Below, one piece after another: positions 24,417-33,651 of a DNA stretch of 64,000 nucleotides (the stretch's first letter is position 1; each line of letters begins with the position of its first letter). The notes beneath the pieces were generated by a model. It saw nothing but the letters and a program-made list of their open reading frames with translations, was not told where the DNA came from and ran no database searches. A program made the translations under genes and the position numbers. The DNA comes from RGIG3009 sp964390295. Its GTDB lineage: Bacteria > Bacillota > Clostridia > Oscillospirales > Acutalibacteraceae. Where the stretch lies: positions 1-64,000 of the forward strand of contig CAYMHR010000005.1 of the NCBI GenBank assembly GCA_964390295.1, written 5' to 3'.

Positions 24417-25754
24417 TCATTTTTTGTGAAATCCTGCGATAAAAAAACCATCTGTACCGTGAATCGACGGAAACAGCGTTAGCATGTGTGACGGTGCTGC
24501 GCCGACGGCAGAAAAGCAACTGTCCAGCGGCAAAACGCGCGGTGAAAAATCGGGATGCTCTTGCAAAAACCGTTCCGCAACCGCTTCGTTTTCTGCCGGA
24601 TTCAGTGTGCAGGTGGAATATTGAAGCACACCGCCAGGGCGAACCATCGCCGCACTGCGTTCCAAAATACGGTACTGCAATGCCGGTAGCTCCTCAAATT
24701 CCCGCAAATCCTTATAGCGTATTTCCGGCTTGCGGCGGATCACGCCGAGCCCGGAGCAAGGCACGTCGCAAACAACGCGGTCAAAAGCACCGCGCAGTTG
24801 TTCGGGGCAGGGCATCGAGGCATCCCGCACAGCGGTTTGCAACACGGTGATGCCCAGTTCTGCGGCGCGGCGGTCGATCGTTTCGCATTTGGCCGGATAC
24901 AAATCGCACGCCAGCAAGCGCCCGACGTTCTGCATCGCCTGCGCCACGGTAAAGCTTTTACCGCCGGGGGCCGCACAAACGTCGGCGATGGATTCGCCGG
25001 GTTGAGCGTTCAACGCCAAGCAAGCCCATTGTGAAGCCTTATCCTGATAATAATACCAGCTTTTTTCGTCACTTGCAAGATAATTTAGCAAATAACCGCA
25101 ATTCAACTGAAAACAATGGGGCGGCTCCTCGCAAATTTTGTACTTCACGCCCAAATCGGTGAGTCGGGCGGCCAAAGCCTCATCGGTTGTCTTTAGCAAA
25201 TTGACGCGGGCATACAGCTCCGGCGTTTCGTTGATCGACGCTACCAAGCTCTCTGCCACGGTGTCCCCGTAGGCACGTCGCCAAAAGGCAATCAGTTCCA
25301 CCGGGCAGGAGTGACGAATCGACAAGCCGACGTCCCCATCGGGCAGATTGTCAAACAACGTTGCGCGTCGTCTGACAACGCCGCGTAGCACGCCGTTGAC
25401 AAAGCCGGAGGCCTGCCCCTGCTTTAAGCGGCGAACACCCGAAACCGCCTCGTTGACTGCGGCCGAATCCGGCACCTTATCCATGAAAAGTATCTGATAC
25501 AGCGCTACACGCAAGACCTCATGCACCAGCGGATGTAGCTTTCGCAAAGGAACGGAAGACGCCTTTGACAGCACGTAATCCAAGGTCAATCGCCGTTCGA
25601 TCACGCCGTAAAACAAGCGTGAAGCCAACGCGCGATCCGCCTGGGACAGCTCCGTCGTCTGCAAAAGCTGATCCAACGCAATGTTGGAATAGCTGTGGCG
25701 GCGATGAAGCTCTGCCAACGCCTGCACAACGGCTAAACGCGGGTCCTGTGCCAT
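24417..25754 (-). CDS. rsmB: 16S rRNA (C967-C5) methyltransferase RsmB
   Basis: A 445-residue enzyme with an N-terminal NusB-like RNA-binding domain (to about residue 140) and a C-terminal NOL1/NOP2/Sun methyltransferase domain: SAM loop ADVCAAPGGKSFTVAQ, DVPCSGLGVIRRKPE (motif IV cysteine) and the catalytic cysteine in LQYSTCTLNPAENE. Start ATG with GAGGAGGAAC. Follows fmt and precedes rlmN in the common Firmicutes order. Confidence 0.95.
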   Translation of the reverse strand: MAQDPRLAVVQALAELHRRHSYSNIALDQLLQTTELSQADRALASRLFYGVIERRLTLDYVLSKASSVPLRKLHPLVHEVLRVALYQILFMDKVPDSAAVNEAVSGVRRLKQGQASGFVNGVLRGVVRRRATLFDNLPDGDVGLSIRHSCPVELIAFWRRAYGDTVAESLVASINETPELYARVNLLKTTDEALAARLTDLGVKYKICEEPPHCFQLNCGYLLNYLASDEKSWYYYQDKASQWACLALNAQPGESIADVCAAPGGKSFTVAQAMQNVGRLLACDLYPAKCETIDRRAAELGITVLQTAVRDASMPCPEQLRGAFDRVVCDVPCSGLGVIRRKPEIRYKDLREFEELPALQYRILERSAAMVRPGGVLQYSTCTLNPAENEAVAERFLQEHPDFSPRVLPLDSCFSAVGAAPSHMLTLFPSIHGTDGFFIAGFHKK

Positions 25755-25778
25755 GCTGTTCCTCCTCTTCTTACGTCT

Positions 25779-26705
25779 TTAGTCGGCAAACGCCGCGCCC
25801 GCGGCGAGGGGATGACCCCGAAAATAGAGCGCGGCCTCCATGCGTTTGCCGCCCTCTGCCTGTACCTCATCGATTGCCAACGCGGTATTCTGGCCACAAG
25901 CAACCACCATCGGCTCCACCGAAACGACCGTTCCCGGCTTTGCAACCGCGGTACCGGCCACGTGGGTACGATAGATTTTCAATCGTTTTCCGTTTTGCAG
26001 GACCGTAGCCACCGGCCACGGATTTAAGCCACGCACCTGATTGTGCAGTTGTTGTGCCGTCTTGGTAAAATCCAACGGACACAACGATTTATCCAGCATG
26101 GGGGCATAGCAGGAGTCGGCGTCGTTCTGCGGCGTGCGTCGGATGCTGCCGTTTTCCAGCTTTTCTATCGTACAGGAAAGCAACTCTGCCCCCCGAACCG
26201 CCAGTCGATCGTGCAATTCGCCGGCGGTTAAATTCGGTTCGATCTCATAACGATCGGTCATCAGCATATCACCGGTATCCAGTCCAACGTCCATATACAT
26301 GGTCGTGACACCCGATTCGGCTTCGCCGTTCAGCACCGCCCACTGGATCGGTGCCGCACCGCGATACCGCGGCAATAGCGAGGCGTGCACGTTGATACAC
26401 CCGTGCGTCGGCATTTCCAGCACCGCACGCGGCAAAATCTTACCGTAAGCGACCACCACGATCAGCTCCGGTCGATGCATGCGAAGCGTCTCCTGTACTT
26501 CTTCGCTTTTCAGGGTATCCGGCTGTAACACGGGAATTCCATGCTGTAAGGCGCAAGCCTTGACCGGAGGCGGCAACAATCGCTGACCGCGTCCCTGGCG
26601 TTTATCGGTTTGCGTAACCACCAACGAAATATGATGACCGTCGGCAATCAGGCGTTCCAGGCAAGGAACCGCAAATTCCGGCGTGCCCATAAAAATCATA
26701 TTCAA
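25779..26705 (-). CDS. fmt: methionyl-tRNA formyltransferase
   Basis: A 308-residue enzyme that formylates initiator Met-tRNA. Motifs FMGTPEFAVP at the start, PADTLKSEEVQ, the catalytic block NVHASLLPRYRGAAPIQWA and DTGDML are present, with a C-terminal OB fold. The start is taken as TTG 26705, overlapping the def stop as TTGA, with GGAG 10 bases upstream; an ATG two codons later is possible. Paired with def, which later removes the formyl group. Confidence 0.95.
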   Translation of the reverse strand: MNMIFMGTPEFAVPCLERLIADGHHISLVVTQTDKRQGRGQRLLPPPVKACALQHGIPVLQPDTLKSEEVQETLRMHRPELIVVVAYGKILPRAVLEMPTHGCINVHASLLPRYRGAAPIQWAVLNGEAESGVTTMYMDVGLDTGDMLMTDRYEIEPNLTAGELHDRLAVRGAELLSCTIEKLENGSIRRTPQNDADSCYAPMLDKSLCPLDFTKTAQQLHNQVRGLNPWPVATVLQNGKRLKIYRTHVAGTAVAKPGTVVSVEPMVVACGQNTALAIDEVQAEGGKRMEAALYFRGHPLAAGAAFAD

Positions 26706-27157
26706 TCGGTCTTCACTCCATTCTTGACACGATCCAAAAACACAATGCCGTCCAAATGATCGATTTCATGGCACATACACCGCGCCAACAGCTCTTCACC
26801 AGTGAGAAAATACCATTTTCCGTACCGGTCCTGTGCCTTCATCTTCACCTTGTTCGGGCGACACACCGTCCCCCACTTACCGGGAAACGACAGACAGCCC
26901 TCCGGCCCTTCCTGCTTGCCGCTTTCGCTGACAATTTCAGGATTGATGGCTTCAATCACGCCGTCACCGACGTCCATCACCACAACGCGGCGCAAGATGC
27001 CCACCTGCGGACCAGCCAAGCCGACACCCTCCGCCTGATGCATGGTTTCCGCCATATCGTCCAACAGTTGCCACAACCGTTCGTTAAAATCCACCACCGG
27101 GCGGCAAACCTTCCGCAACGCCGGGTCTTCATCCTTCAAAATATTACGAATCGCCAT
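26702..27157 (-). CDS. def: peptide deformylase
   Basis: A 151-residue metalloenzyme with all three family motifs: GVGLAGPQ, EGCLSFPG (metal-binding Cys) and HEIDHLDG (two metal His and the catalytic Glu). Removes N-formyl groups from new proteins. It is followed without a gap by fmt, and lies 28 bp after the priA stop in the same transcript. Confidence 0.96.
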   Translation of the reverse strand: MAIRNILKDEDPALRKVCRPVVDFNERLWQLLDDMAETMHQAEGVGLAGPQVGILRRVVVMDVGDGVIEAINPEIVSESGKQEGPEGCLSFPGKWGTVCRPNKVKMKAQDRYGKWYFLTGEELLARCMCHEIDHLDGIVFLDRVKNGVKTD

Positions 27158-27185
27158 ATCGTATCCTTACTCCCTATTCAAAAAT

Positions 27186-29651
27186 TCACAAAATCATGGC
27201 CGGATTGCGGTCGGCATACACCGATATGTCGCGGCTCGCGGAATCAGTTCCGAACGCTATCAGCACTTCTTCGATCAACCGACGGGAACGCGCCGTTCCG
27301 TTGAGCTTTACGATCAGCTTATAGCGATATTTTCCGGAAACGCGCAGCACCGCCGCCGGAGTGGGATCCAGCACAATCAGCGGTAAGCCTTCGTATGGCG
27401 GTGTGCACGCCGTCTTACGCAACAGGGCCAACAAACGGTCGGCGGCCTGCTTTACTGCCGGCTCCTGCGTGCCGGACAAGCCGAACACGCACAGCTCCGC
27501 AAACGGCGGATACTTCATTTGCTTGCGTGCTGCGATCTCCACCCGATAAAAAGCCGGATAATCCTGTGCCGATGCCTGTGCAATAATATAGTGCTCCGGC
27601 GTATTGGTTTGAATAATTGCCTTGCCCGGCAACTCACGCCGGCCGGCGCGCCCGATCACCTGTGTCAGCAGAGAAAAGGTCGTTTCGTAAGCGCGGTAAT
27701 CTCCGGCATACAGCGACTGATCCGCCGACAAAACACCCACCAGGGCGACGTTTGGAAAATCCAATCCCTTAGCCACCATTTGCGTACCGATCATCACGTC
27801 GTATTCGCCGGCGGCAAAGGCGTTGAAGCGTTCCTCATAGGCAAACCGCGACGTCGTGGTATCGGTATCCATTCGCAGAATGCGTACGTTTGGGAACTGC
27901 AGGCGGAGCTCCTCTTCCACGCGCTGTGTTCCCATTCCGGAATAGCGGATACGCTCGGAGCCACAGGCGGTACACCGCACCGCAGGCGATTGCATATGGC
28001 CGCAATAATGACAGATCAACCGGTCGTTGGCGCGGTGATACGTCATGGAAATACTGCACGACGGGCAAGTAACCACCTGTCCGCAGGAGCGGCAGGAAAC
28101 AAACGTCTGATACCCACGCCGATTATGGAGCAAAATTGCTTGCTTTCCCTGTTCCAGGCAGGCACTCAATTCGCGACACAACGTCTCGCTGAAAACGGAA
28201 TGTTCCGGGGACTCCGCGCGCATATCCACGACCTGAACCTCCGGCAATACCGCCTGCCCGTAGCGCGCCGACAGGGTGTGCAGAGAATAGCGTCCGGTCT
28301 TTGCCACGTGATAGCTTTCCACGCTGGGCGTGGCCGAAGCCAGCAACAGCAGCGCCTTATGGCGAGCACATCGGAATTTGGCCACCTCGCGTGCATGATA
28401 CCGCGGTGCACTTTCCGATTTATAGGTGTGCTCCTGCTCCTCGTCCATAACCACCAATCCCAAATTTTCGATCGGTGCAAAAACCGCCGAGCGGGTGCCT
28501 ACGACAATCGCGGCATCACCGCGGCGAATACGCTTCCATTCATCCATACGCTCACCGACGGAAAGACCGCTGTGCAGCACGGCCACTCTGGCGCCGTATC
28601 GCCGGACAAACCGTTCGGTCACCTGCGGTGTCAGCGAAATTTCCGGCACCATGACCAAAACCCGCTTTCCTTCGGCAATGACGCGGTCGATTAGCTTCAT
28701 ATATACCTGTGTTTTGCCGCTCCCGGTCACACCGTACAACAAAGCACAAGCGGCTTGCTCCTCGTGAAAGCGCTCCAGCAGCTCCTCATAAGCCTGCTGT
28801 TGCTCGGCATTGAGAGCGACGGGCTCTGCGGAAGCGGCAGTCGGCGCTGTAACGGGCGAGCGCAACCGTTCCTGATCGTACAGAACAATCAGTTCTTTTT
28901 TAACTAAAGCCGATACCACGGCTTCCGTTACGCCGGATAAATAGCACAATTCCTTGACCGAGGCGGTTCCTGCTTCAGTCAGCAACGACAACACCGTCTT
29001 TTGCTTGGCACTGCATTTGGCCTGAACGACGGTCTGATCAAGCTCCTCCGGTGCAAGCGCTAATCGTGCCATACGGCGCGTCGCATCACCGGAGCGACGA
29101 AAAGCATCCTCGCTACGTGTGAGCCATCCGCGCCGCAACATGCGCGAAAGCACGTCACGGTCACCGGCAAAGCCGGCACACCGCAACAGCTGATCTCCCG
29201 GAATCCCTTCCGGCAATTTGTTGCTCATCGTGCACGCCAGCTTATATATCGCCGTCTCCTCCGGAGACATTTGCCGTTCAGCCTCCGAATTCAAGGGGCG
29301 AACAGGTAAAAACACCGGCTTTACCTGCCAATACAGGCCGGTAGGCAACATGGCGCGCACCGCATCAAACGTCGTGCAAAAGGCGCGGTCGTGCAACCAC
29401 AGCGCCAGATCCAACAGTTCCTCGTTCAAAAGCGGCTGTTCATCCAGCACCTCGGCAATCGCTTTAAGCCGACTGTCTTCGCCGGACTCCTCCAGCTCCA
29501 TCACAATTCCCTGCCGGAGGCGGTCACCGCGGCCAAAAGGCACCAACACGCGGCAACCGCGCTGAAGCGAAGCTGCCGACGGATTCACTGCATAGCTGTA
29601 CAGCTTGTCAAAATGATATGCCGTCTGTTCCACGGCAATTTTGGCAATCAC
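27186..29651 (-). CDS. priA: primosomal replication restart helicase PriA
   Basis: An 821-residue helicase that loads the replisome at stalled forks. N-terminal 3'-binding domain, winged helix (about 225-270), Walker A GVTGSGKTQ, DEEQEHTYK (Walker B), SATPS, then the zinc-binding region with eight cysteines (CRSCGQVVTCPSCS, CHYCGH, CTACGS), GTQMVAKGLDFP, QVIGRAGR. The start is GTG 29651 with a GGAGG site upstream. Length is in the usual range of 730-830. Confidence 0.95.
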   Translation of the reverse strand: MIAKIAVEQTAYHFDKLYSYAVNPSAASLQRGCRVLVPFGRGDRLRQGIVMELEESGEDSRLKAIAEVLDEQPLLNEELLDLALWLHDRAFCTTFDAVRAMLPTGLYWQVKPVFLPVRPLNSEAERQMSPEETAIYKLACTMSNKLPEGIPGDQLLRCAGFAGDRDVLSRMLRRGWLTRSEDAFRRSGDATRRMARLALAPEELDQTVVQAKCSAKQKTVLSLLTEAGTASVKELCYLSGVTEAVVSALVKKELIVLYDQERLRSPVTAPTAASAEPVALNAEQQQAYEELLERFHEEQAACALLYGVTGSGKTQVYMKLIDRVIAEGKRVLVMVPEISLTPQVTERFVRRYGARVAVLHSGLSVGERMDEWKRIRRGDAAIVVGTRSAVFAPIENLGLVVMDEEQEHTYKSESAPRYHAREVAKFRCARHKALLLLASATPSVESYHVAKTGRYSLHTLSARYGQAVLPEVQVVDMRAESPEHSVFSETLCRELSACLEQGKQAILLHNRRGYQTFVSCRSCGQVVTCPSCSISMTYHRANDRLICHYCGHMQSPAVRCTACGSERIRYSGMGTQRVEEELRLQFPNVRILRMDTDTTTSRFAYEERFNAFAAGEYDVMIGTQMVAKGLDFPNVALVGVLSADQSLYAGDYRAYETTFSLLTQVIGRAGRRELPGKAIIQTNTPEHYIIAQASAQDYPAFYRVEIAARKQMKYPPFAELCVFGLSGTQEPAVKQAADRLLALLRKTACTPPYEGLPLIVLDPTPAAVLRVSGKYRYKLIVKLNGTARSRRLIEEVLIAFGTDSASRDISVYADRNPAMIL

Positions 29652-29690
29652 GTCCGCAACTCACCTCCGCAGTTCAGTAAAAGCCAAAAA

Positions 29691-29710
29691 GACGTCCTAC
29701 ACAGGACGCC
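29691..29710 (-). terminator. terminator after rpoZ
   Basis: Minus-strand stem GGCGTCCT / AGGACGTC with loop GTGT and a TTTTTGG run. It separates the yicC-remA-gmk-rpoZ group from priA, although priA starts only about 35 bp later and may be reached by read-through. Confidence 0.8.
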
Positions 29711-29737
29711 CTTTTGCCATTTAGGCAACGGTTCGGC

Positions 29738-29941
29738 TTATTCCGCCTCATCCGAAACGATCATTTTATAATCGCCGCCCTCAAAATCATTGATCGCCAT
29801 ACTGACCGGCTTTTCGATCAAAATGGTACAGTTATCCTCGGCCTCCTGGGCAATATCACGGGCACGCTTGGCAATACCGACAACCACGGCATAGCGACTG
29901 TTGTTGCCCTTCAGCTTTTCGATATCATTGGGGTTCAGCAT
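29738..29941 (-). CDS. rpoZ: RNA polymerase omega subunit
   Basis: A 67-residue omega subunit (MLNPNDIEKLKGNNSRYAVV, then AKRARDI and an acidic tail). Omega helps assemble and stabilise the beta-prime subunit. The ATG lies inside the last codons of gmk and has a GGAGG site. gmk-rpoZ adjacency is conserved in Firmicutes. Confidence 0.93.
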   Translation of the reverse strand: MLNPNDIEKLKGNNSRYAVVVGIAKRARDIAQEAEDNCTILIEKPVSMAINDFEGGDYKMIVSDEAE

Positions 29942-30551
29942 AGTTCAAATCCTCCAGTATGTATTTACTGCGGTCATACCGCATATTTTCCGTTTCGATA
30001 ATGGTGCCAATTCGCCGGACGGCGGCATCTACGTCGTCGTTTTGCACCAAATACTGATAGCGATCGGCGTGCGCCAGCTCACGAAAAGCGGCACGAAGCC
30101 GATTTTGCACGCTATCTTCGGTTTCGGTGCCGCGGCCACGCAACCGCCGCTCCAATTCTTCCAGAGAAGGCGGAAGCAAAAACACCGACACCAAATCCCG
30201 AATCCGGTGCATCACCGATTCGGCACCCTGCACCTCGATCTCCAAAATCACGTTCCGCCCGGCCGCCAGCTGTTCCTCAACAGCGGCACGCGGCGTGCCG
30301 TAATAATTACCGTTGTACTGTGCGTATTCCAGCAAAGCGTCGTCCCGAATCATTTGCTCAACCTGTTCTTTGGTGCGAAAATAATACTGCACGCCGTCCA
30401 CTTCGCCGGGCCGCGGATCACGCGTGGTAACGGAAACCGAAAGGACGGTGTCCGCACGTTCCGCCAGCAGACGCTCTACCACGGTGCCCTTGCCGCAACC
30501 GGACGGGCCGGACAGCACGAGAAGCAATCCGCGTGGGTGATTAGTCACCAT
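29925..30551 (-). CDS. gmk: guanylate kinase
   Basis: A 208-residue enzyme that phosphorylates GMP to GDP. P-loop GPSGCGKGT near the start, GMP-binding segments RDPRPGEVDGVQYYF and YGTPRAA, LEIEVQGAE. The start chosen is ATG 30551 with GAGGAGG 8 bases upstream; it overlaps remA by 11 bases. It overlaps rpoZ at its 3' end. Confidence 0.95.
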   Translation of the reverse strand: MVTNHPRGLLLVLSGPSGCGKGTVVERLLAERADTVLSVSVTTRDPRPGEVDGVQYYFRTKEQVEQMIRDDALLEYAQYNGNYYGTPRAAVEEQLAAGRNVILEIEVQGAESVMHRIRDLVSVFLLPPSLEELERRLRGRGTETEDSVQNRLRAAFRELAHADRYQYLVQNDDVDAAVRRIGTIIETENMRYDRSKYILEDLNYAEPQ

Positions 30552-30804
30552 TGCCGCCGTCCTCCTCATCGCCGTCGATAAAGCGATTGGCAACCGTTTC
30601 CGGCTGTACCGCCGATAGGATCACGTGGTCGCTATCGGTAATCAGGACGGCACGCGTACGACGGCCGTACGTAGCATCGATCAGCGTACCGCGCTCTTTT
30701 GCCTCTTGTATAATCCGCTTGATGGGTGCGGATTCCGGACTGACAATCGCCACCAGACGACCGGCGGCCACCATATTGCCGAAACCAACGTTAATCAGCT
30801 TCAT
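30541..30804 (-). CDS. remA: extracellular matrix regulatory protein RemA (DUF370)
   Basis: An 87-residue protein almost identical in key parts to Bacillus RemA (89 residues): INVGFGNMVAAGRLVAIVSP, ESAPIKRIIQEA, DATYGRRTRAVL. RemA is an oligomeric DNA-binding activator of biofilm matrix and osmoprotection genes in Bacillus. In anaerobic gut clostridia its targets are unknown. Start at ATG 30804 with GGAGGG. The yicC-remA-gmk-rpoZ order is widespread. Confidence 0.93.
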   Translation of the reverse strand: MKLINVGFGNMVAAGRLVAIVSPESAPIKRIIQEAKERGTLIDATYGRRTRAVLITDSDHVILSAVQPETVANRFIDGDEEDGGNGD

Positions 30805-30832
30805 CGTTTTCCCTCCGTTATTTTCGGGACTG

Positions 30833-31711
30833 TTACTCGATATTTTGAATCTGCTCACGGATTTTTTCGATCTCCGCTTTCATATCCACAACGACCTGTG
30901 CCAGTTGCAAATCCTGCGCCTTGGAGCCGATCGTATTCGTTTCCCGGTTGATCTCCTGCACCAAAAAGTCCAGCTTGCGACCCACCGGCTCGTCACTGCA
31001 TACCAACTGCTCCAGCTGATCCAAATGGCTCCGCAGGCGCACCGTTTCTTCAGCAGTAGCGATCTTATCGGCAAACAGCGCCGCTTCGGTCAACAAGCGT
31101 TGCTCGTCCACGGTAGCACTGCCCAACAATTCACGCATACGCTCCGTAACCTTCGCCATGTGTTCACGCACCGTGTTGGGAGAACGCTCCTCCACAATGG
31201 CGACACGCTCCAGCAAAAACGCACGCCGTGACAGCACGTCATCGCGCATCCGTTCGCCCTCGCGCTCGCGCATGGCCACAAATCTCTCCACGGCGATCCG
31301 GCAGGTCTCACATACAACGCGCCAAATCGCATCCTCGTCCGCTTCGTTCTTACGTACGGTCAGAACGTCCGGGAAGCGAGCCAAGCCCATCACGGAGCAA
31401 TCGTTCCGTACCGACAGCTCGTCGGACATCTGCTGAAGCACGTCGCGGTAAGCGGTAGCCAACGGCAAATTGATCTCCACGCGACTGTCCGCCGTTTCCA
31501 CGGCATCCAGCGACACGTACACTTCCACCTTGCCACGCGCGATATACTGCTGCAAAAACGATTTCAGCTTATCGTCTAAAAAGCCACAGGTACGCGGCAA
31601 ACGCGTACTACATTCAAAAAAGCGATGGTTAACGGACTTGATCTCGACGGTGACATCCCATCCGTCCAACACCTGCTGACACCGGCCGTACCCGGTCATA
31701 CTCCGTATCAT
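30833..31711 (-). CDS. yicC: YicC-type endoribonuclease
   Basis: A 292-residue YicC family protein: the start MIRSMTGYGR and the block VEIKSVNHRFFE (N-terminal domain), and a C-terminal DUF1732 block GRKLDFLVQEINRETNTIGS. Bacterial YicC proteins act as oligomeric RNA endonucleases with a role in small-RNA decay. ATG with AAGGAGTGG. First gene of the set that continues through remA and gmk. Confidence 0.93.
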   Translation of the reverse strand: MIRSMTGYGRCQQVLDGWDVTVEIKSVNHRFFECSTRLPRTCGFLDDKLKSFLQQYIARGKVEVYVSLDAVETADSRVEINLPLATAYRDVLQQMSDELSVRNDCSVMGLARFPDVLTVRKNEADEDAIWRVVCETCRIAVERFVAMREREGERMRDDVLSRRAFLLERVAIVEERSPNTVREHMAKVTERMRELLGSATVDEQRLLTEAALFADKIATAEETVRLRSHLDQLEQLVCSDEPVGRKLDFLVQEINRETNTIGSKAQDLQLAQVVVDMKAEIEKIREQIQNIE

Positions 31712-31735
31712 AAGCCACTCCTTGAAACAAGATGA

Positions 31736-31761
31736 CCGAAAGCCCCGTTCGGGACTTTCGG
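31736..31761 (-). terminator. terminator after the carboxylase-subunit operon
   Basis: Stem CCGAAAGTCCCG / CGGGGCTTTCGG (one G-T pair, tight loop) 13 bp after the oadA stop. Only a poor T run (TCATCTTGTTTC) follows, so termination may be partial. Confidence 0.5.
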
Positions 31762-31773
31762 ATACAACCTTTA

Positions 31774-33174
31774 TCAGATGGGATGCACCTGTTCTTCTTC
31801 GTTAAGGTGCTTACCGTCAATATGATATTTCTCGTTGCGACGCTTCTCGAAGAACTTGACAGCCACCTGGCCGAATTGAGCATAGGTGAGAACGTCCTCC
31901 TCCTGCTCGTACCATTCTTTCATTTCGTCGCGCATCTTATCCAGCTCCGGTTCGATCAAGTCTGCCGGACGGCAGGTGATCGGTTCCTCATCGCCGATAA
32001 TCTGCTTGCGGAATTCCGGATCGATCGCCACGGGCGTAGAACCGTATTCGCCGCGAACCAAGCCCTTAAATTCTTTGGTCACCATCTTATAGCGTTCGCC
32101 ACCAATGATATTAAAGACCGCCTGTGTACCAACGATTTGAGAGGACGGCGTAACCAACGGCGGGAAGCCGGCATCGGCGCGCACGCGCGGCACCTCCAGC
32201 AACACTTCCTCCAGCTGATCCTCGCGGCCCGCCTGCTTGAGCTGGCTGACCAAGTTGGACAGCATACCGCCGGGAACCTGATAAATCAAAGCCTTGGTGT
32301 CAACCTCCAGCATTTTGGGGTTGAGCTGACCGTTCGCCAAATACTTATCACGCAACGTGTGGAAATAACGACTGACCTCGTTCAGCTTGATTAAATCCAG
32401 CCCGGTATCGTATTTCGTGCCCGCCAAAGCCGCTACCATGGATTCGGTAGCCGGATGAGAGGTACCCATGCCCAACGGCGACAGCGCCGTATCGATCACG
32501 TCGGCACCGGCCTCAATGCCCTTCATCAGCACCATATCGGCAATACCGGCGGTAAAGTGCGAATGCAGTTGAACCGGAATGGAAACGGCGTTTTTGATTT
32601 CTTTTACCAAATCGTACGTCGTATACGGTACCAGCAAGCCGGCCATGTCCTTAATACAGATGGAATCGGCACCGGCCTCCTCCAGCTTTTTCGCATAGTT
32701 GACGTAATACGCCGTATCGTAAACCGGACCGGTCGTATAAGAGATCGCCACCTGCACGTGGGCACCTTTTTCCTTTTTGGCCGCCTTAATCGACGTTTCC
32801 AAATTGCGAATATCATTCAGTGCATCGAAAATACGAATAATGTCGATGCCGTTCGCTACCGATTTCTGTACGAAATATTCTACCACGTCGTCGGCATAAT
32901 GCCGATAGCCCAGCATATTTTGCCCACGGAACAGCATTTGCAGTTTGGTTTTCGGCATGTGCTTCCGCAAGGTGCGCAGACGCTCCCACGGGTCCTCGTT
33001 CAAAAAGCGCAGGCAGGAATCAAACGTGGCACCGCCCCAGCATTCCAGGGAATGATACCCGACGTCGTCCAGCATTTCCAGCGCCGGAAGCATTTCCTCC
33101 GTGGTCATGCGGGTCGCAATCAACGACTGGTGCGCATCGCGCAAAATGGTTTCGGTAATCCCGACTTTTGCCAA
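31774..33174 (-). CDS. oadA: oxaloacetate decarboxylase alpha / 5S-type carboxyltransferase subunit
   Basis: A 466-residue TIM-barrel carboxyltransferase: ITETILRDAHQSLIATRM at the start, ECWGGATFDSCLRF, FRGQNMLGYRHYADDV, DALNDIRN and the metal-site HSHFTAG. It ends after the pyruvate carboxylase-type C-domain and has no fused biotin domain, as in the 5S subunit of transcarboxylase and in split PycB/OadA proteins. It moves CO2 between biotin and pyruvate/oxaloacetate. Start is TTG 33174 with AAAGGA. Third gene of the operon. Confidence 0.9.
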   Translation of the reverse strand: MAKVGITETILRDAHQSLIATRMTTEEMLPALEMLDDVGYHSLECWGGATFDSCLRFLNEDPWERLRTLRKHMPKTKLQMLFRGQNMLGYRHYADDVVEYFVQKSVANGIDIIRIFDALNDIRNLETSIKAAKKEKGAHVQVAISYTTGPVYDTAYYVNYAKKLEEAGADSICIKDMAGLLVPYTTYDLVKEIKNAVSIPVQLHSHFTAGIADMVLMKGIEAGADVIDTALSPLGMGTSHPATESMVAALAGTKYDTGLDLIKLNEVSRYFHTLRDKYLANGQLNPKMLEVDTKALIYQVPGGMLSNLVSQLKQAGREDQLEEVLLEVPRVRADAGFPPLVTPSSQIVGTQAVFNIIGGERYKMVTKEFKGLVRGEYGSTPVAIDPEFRKQIIGDEEPITCRPADLIEPELDKMRDEMKEWYEQEEDVLTYAQFGQVAVKFFEKRRNEKYHIDGKHLNEEEQVHPI

Positions 33175-33201
33175 TCTAATCAGTCCTTTCGTCAGCCGTA
33201 C

Positions 33202-33600
33202 TTACTGCAAAGAAACCAGCGGCTTACCGGAATCCACGCTTTCACCCTTGGCCACGTGCACGCCGGCGATAACGCCGTCATGGGGAGCCATGATCTCGTT
33301 TTCCATCTTCATAGCTTCCAAAATGACCAATACGTCACCGGATTTGACCGACTGACCGGCCGACACCAGCACGTTCACAATCGTACCGGGCATCGGAGCG
33401 TTGATAACCTCGGCATCCGCGGCCGTCGCGGCAACGGGAGCCGGTTCGGCAGCAACGGCAGGAGCCGCCGGTGCCGCAGGAGCCGCCGGTGCGGCAACAG
33501 GAGCCGGAGCAGCAGCGACAGGAGCCGAAGCGGCACCGCCGACTTCTTCCACCTGCACGTCGTACGCTTTACCATTGACCGTGATATTAAATCTCTTCAT
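33202..33600 (-). CDS. biotin carboxyl carrier protein
   Basis: A 132-residue carrier: a short N-terminal segment (MKRFNITVNGKAYDVQVEEV), a flexible Ala/Pro/Val linker (residues 22-60) and a biotinyl domain with the biotin-accepting Lys98 in EAMKMENEI. It shuttles carboxybiotin between the two catalytic subunits encoded on either side of it. AAAGG site before the ATG. Confidence 0.95.
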   Translation of the reverse strand: MKRFNITVNGKAYDVQVEEVGGAASAPVAAAPAPVAAPAAPAAPAAPAVAAEPAPVAATAADAEVINAPMPGTIVNVLVSAGQSVKSGDVLVILEAMKMENEIMAPHDGVIAGVHVAKGESVDSGKPLVSLQ

Positions 33601-33651
33601 AACTGGATCAACCTTTCTCTTATGTTTCAGCGGTGTCGTACCGACACCCGA

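Noticed and set aside
33420..33545. Ala/Pro-rich repetitive DNA resembling a tandem repeat
   Set aside because: It encodes the flexible linker of the biotin carrier protein, a normal feature of that family.
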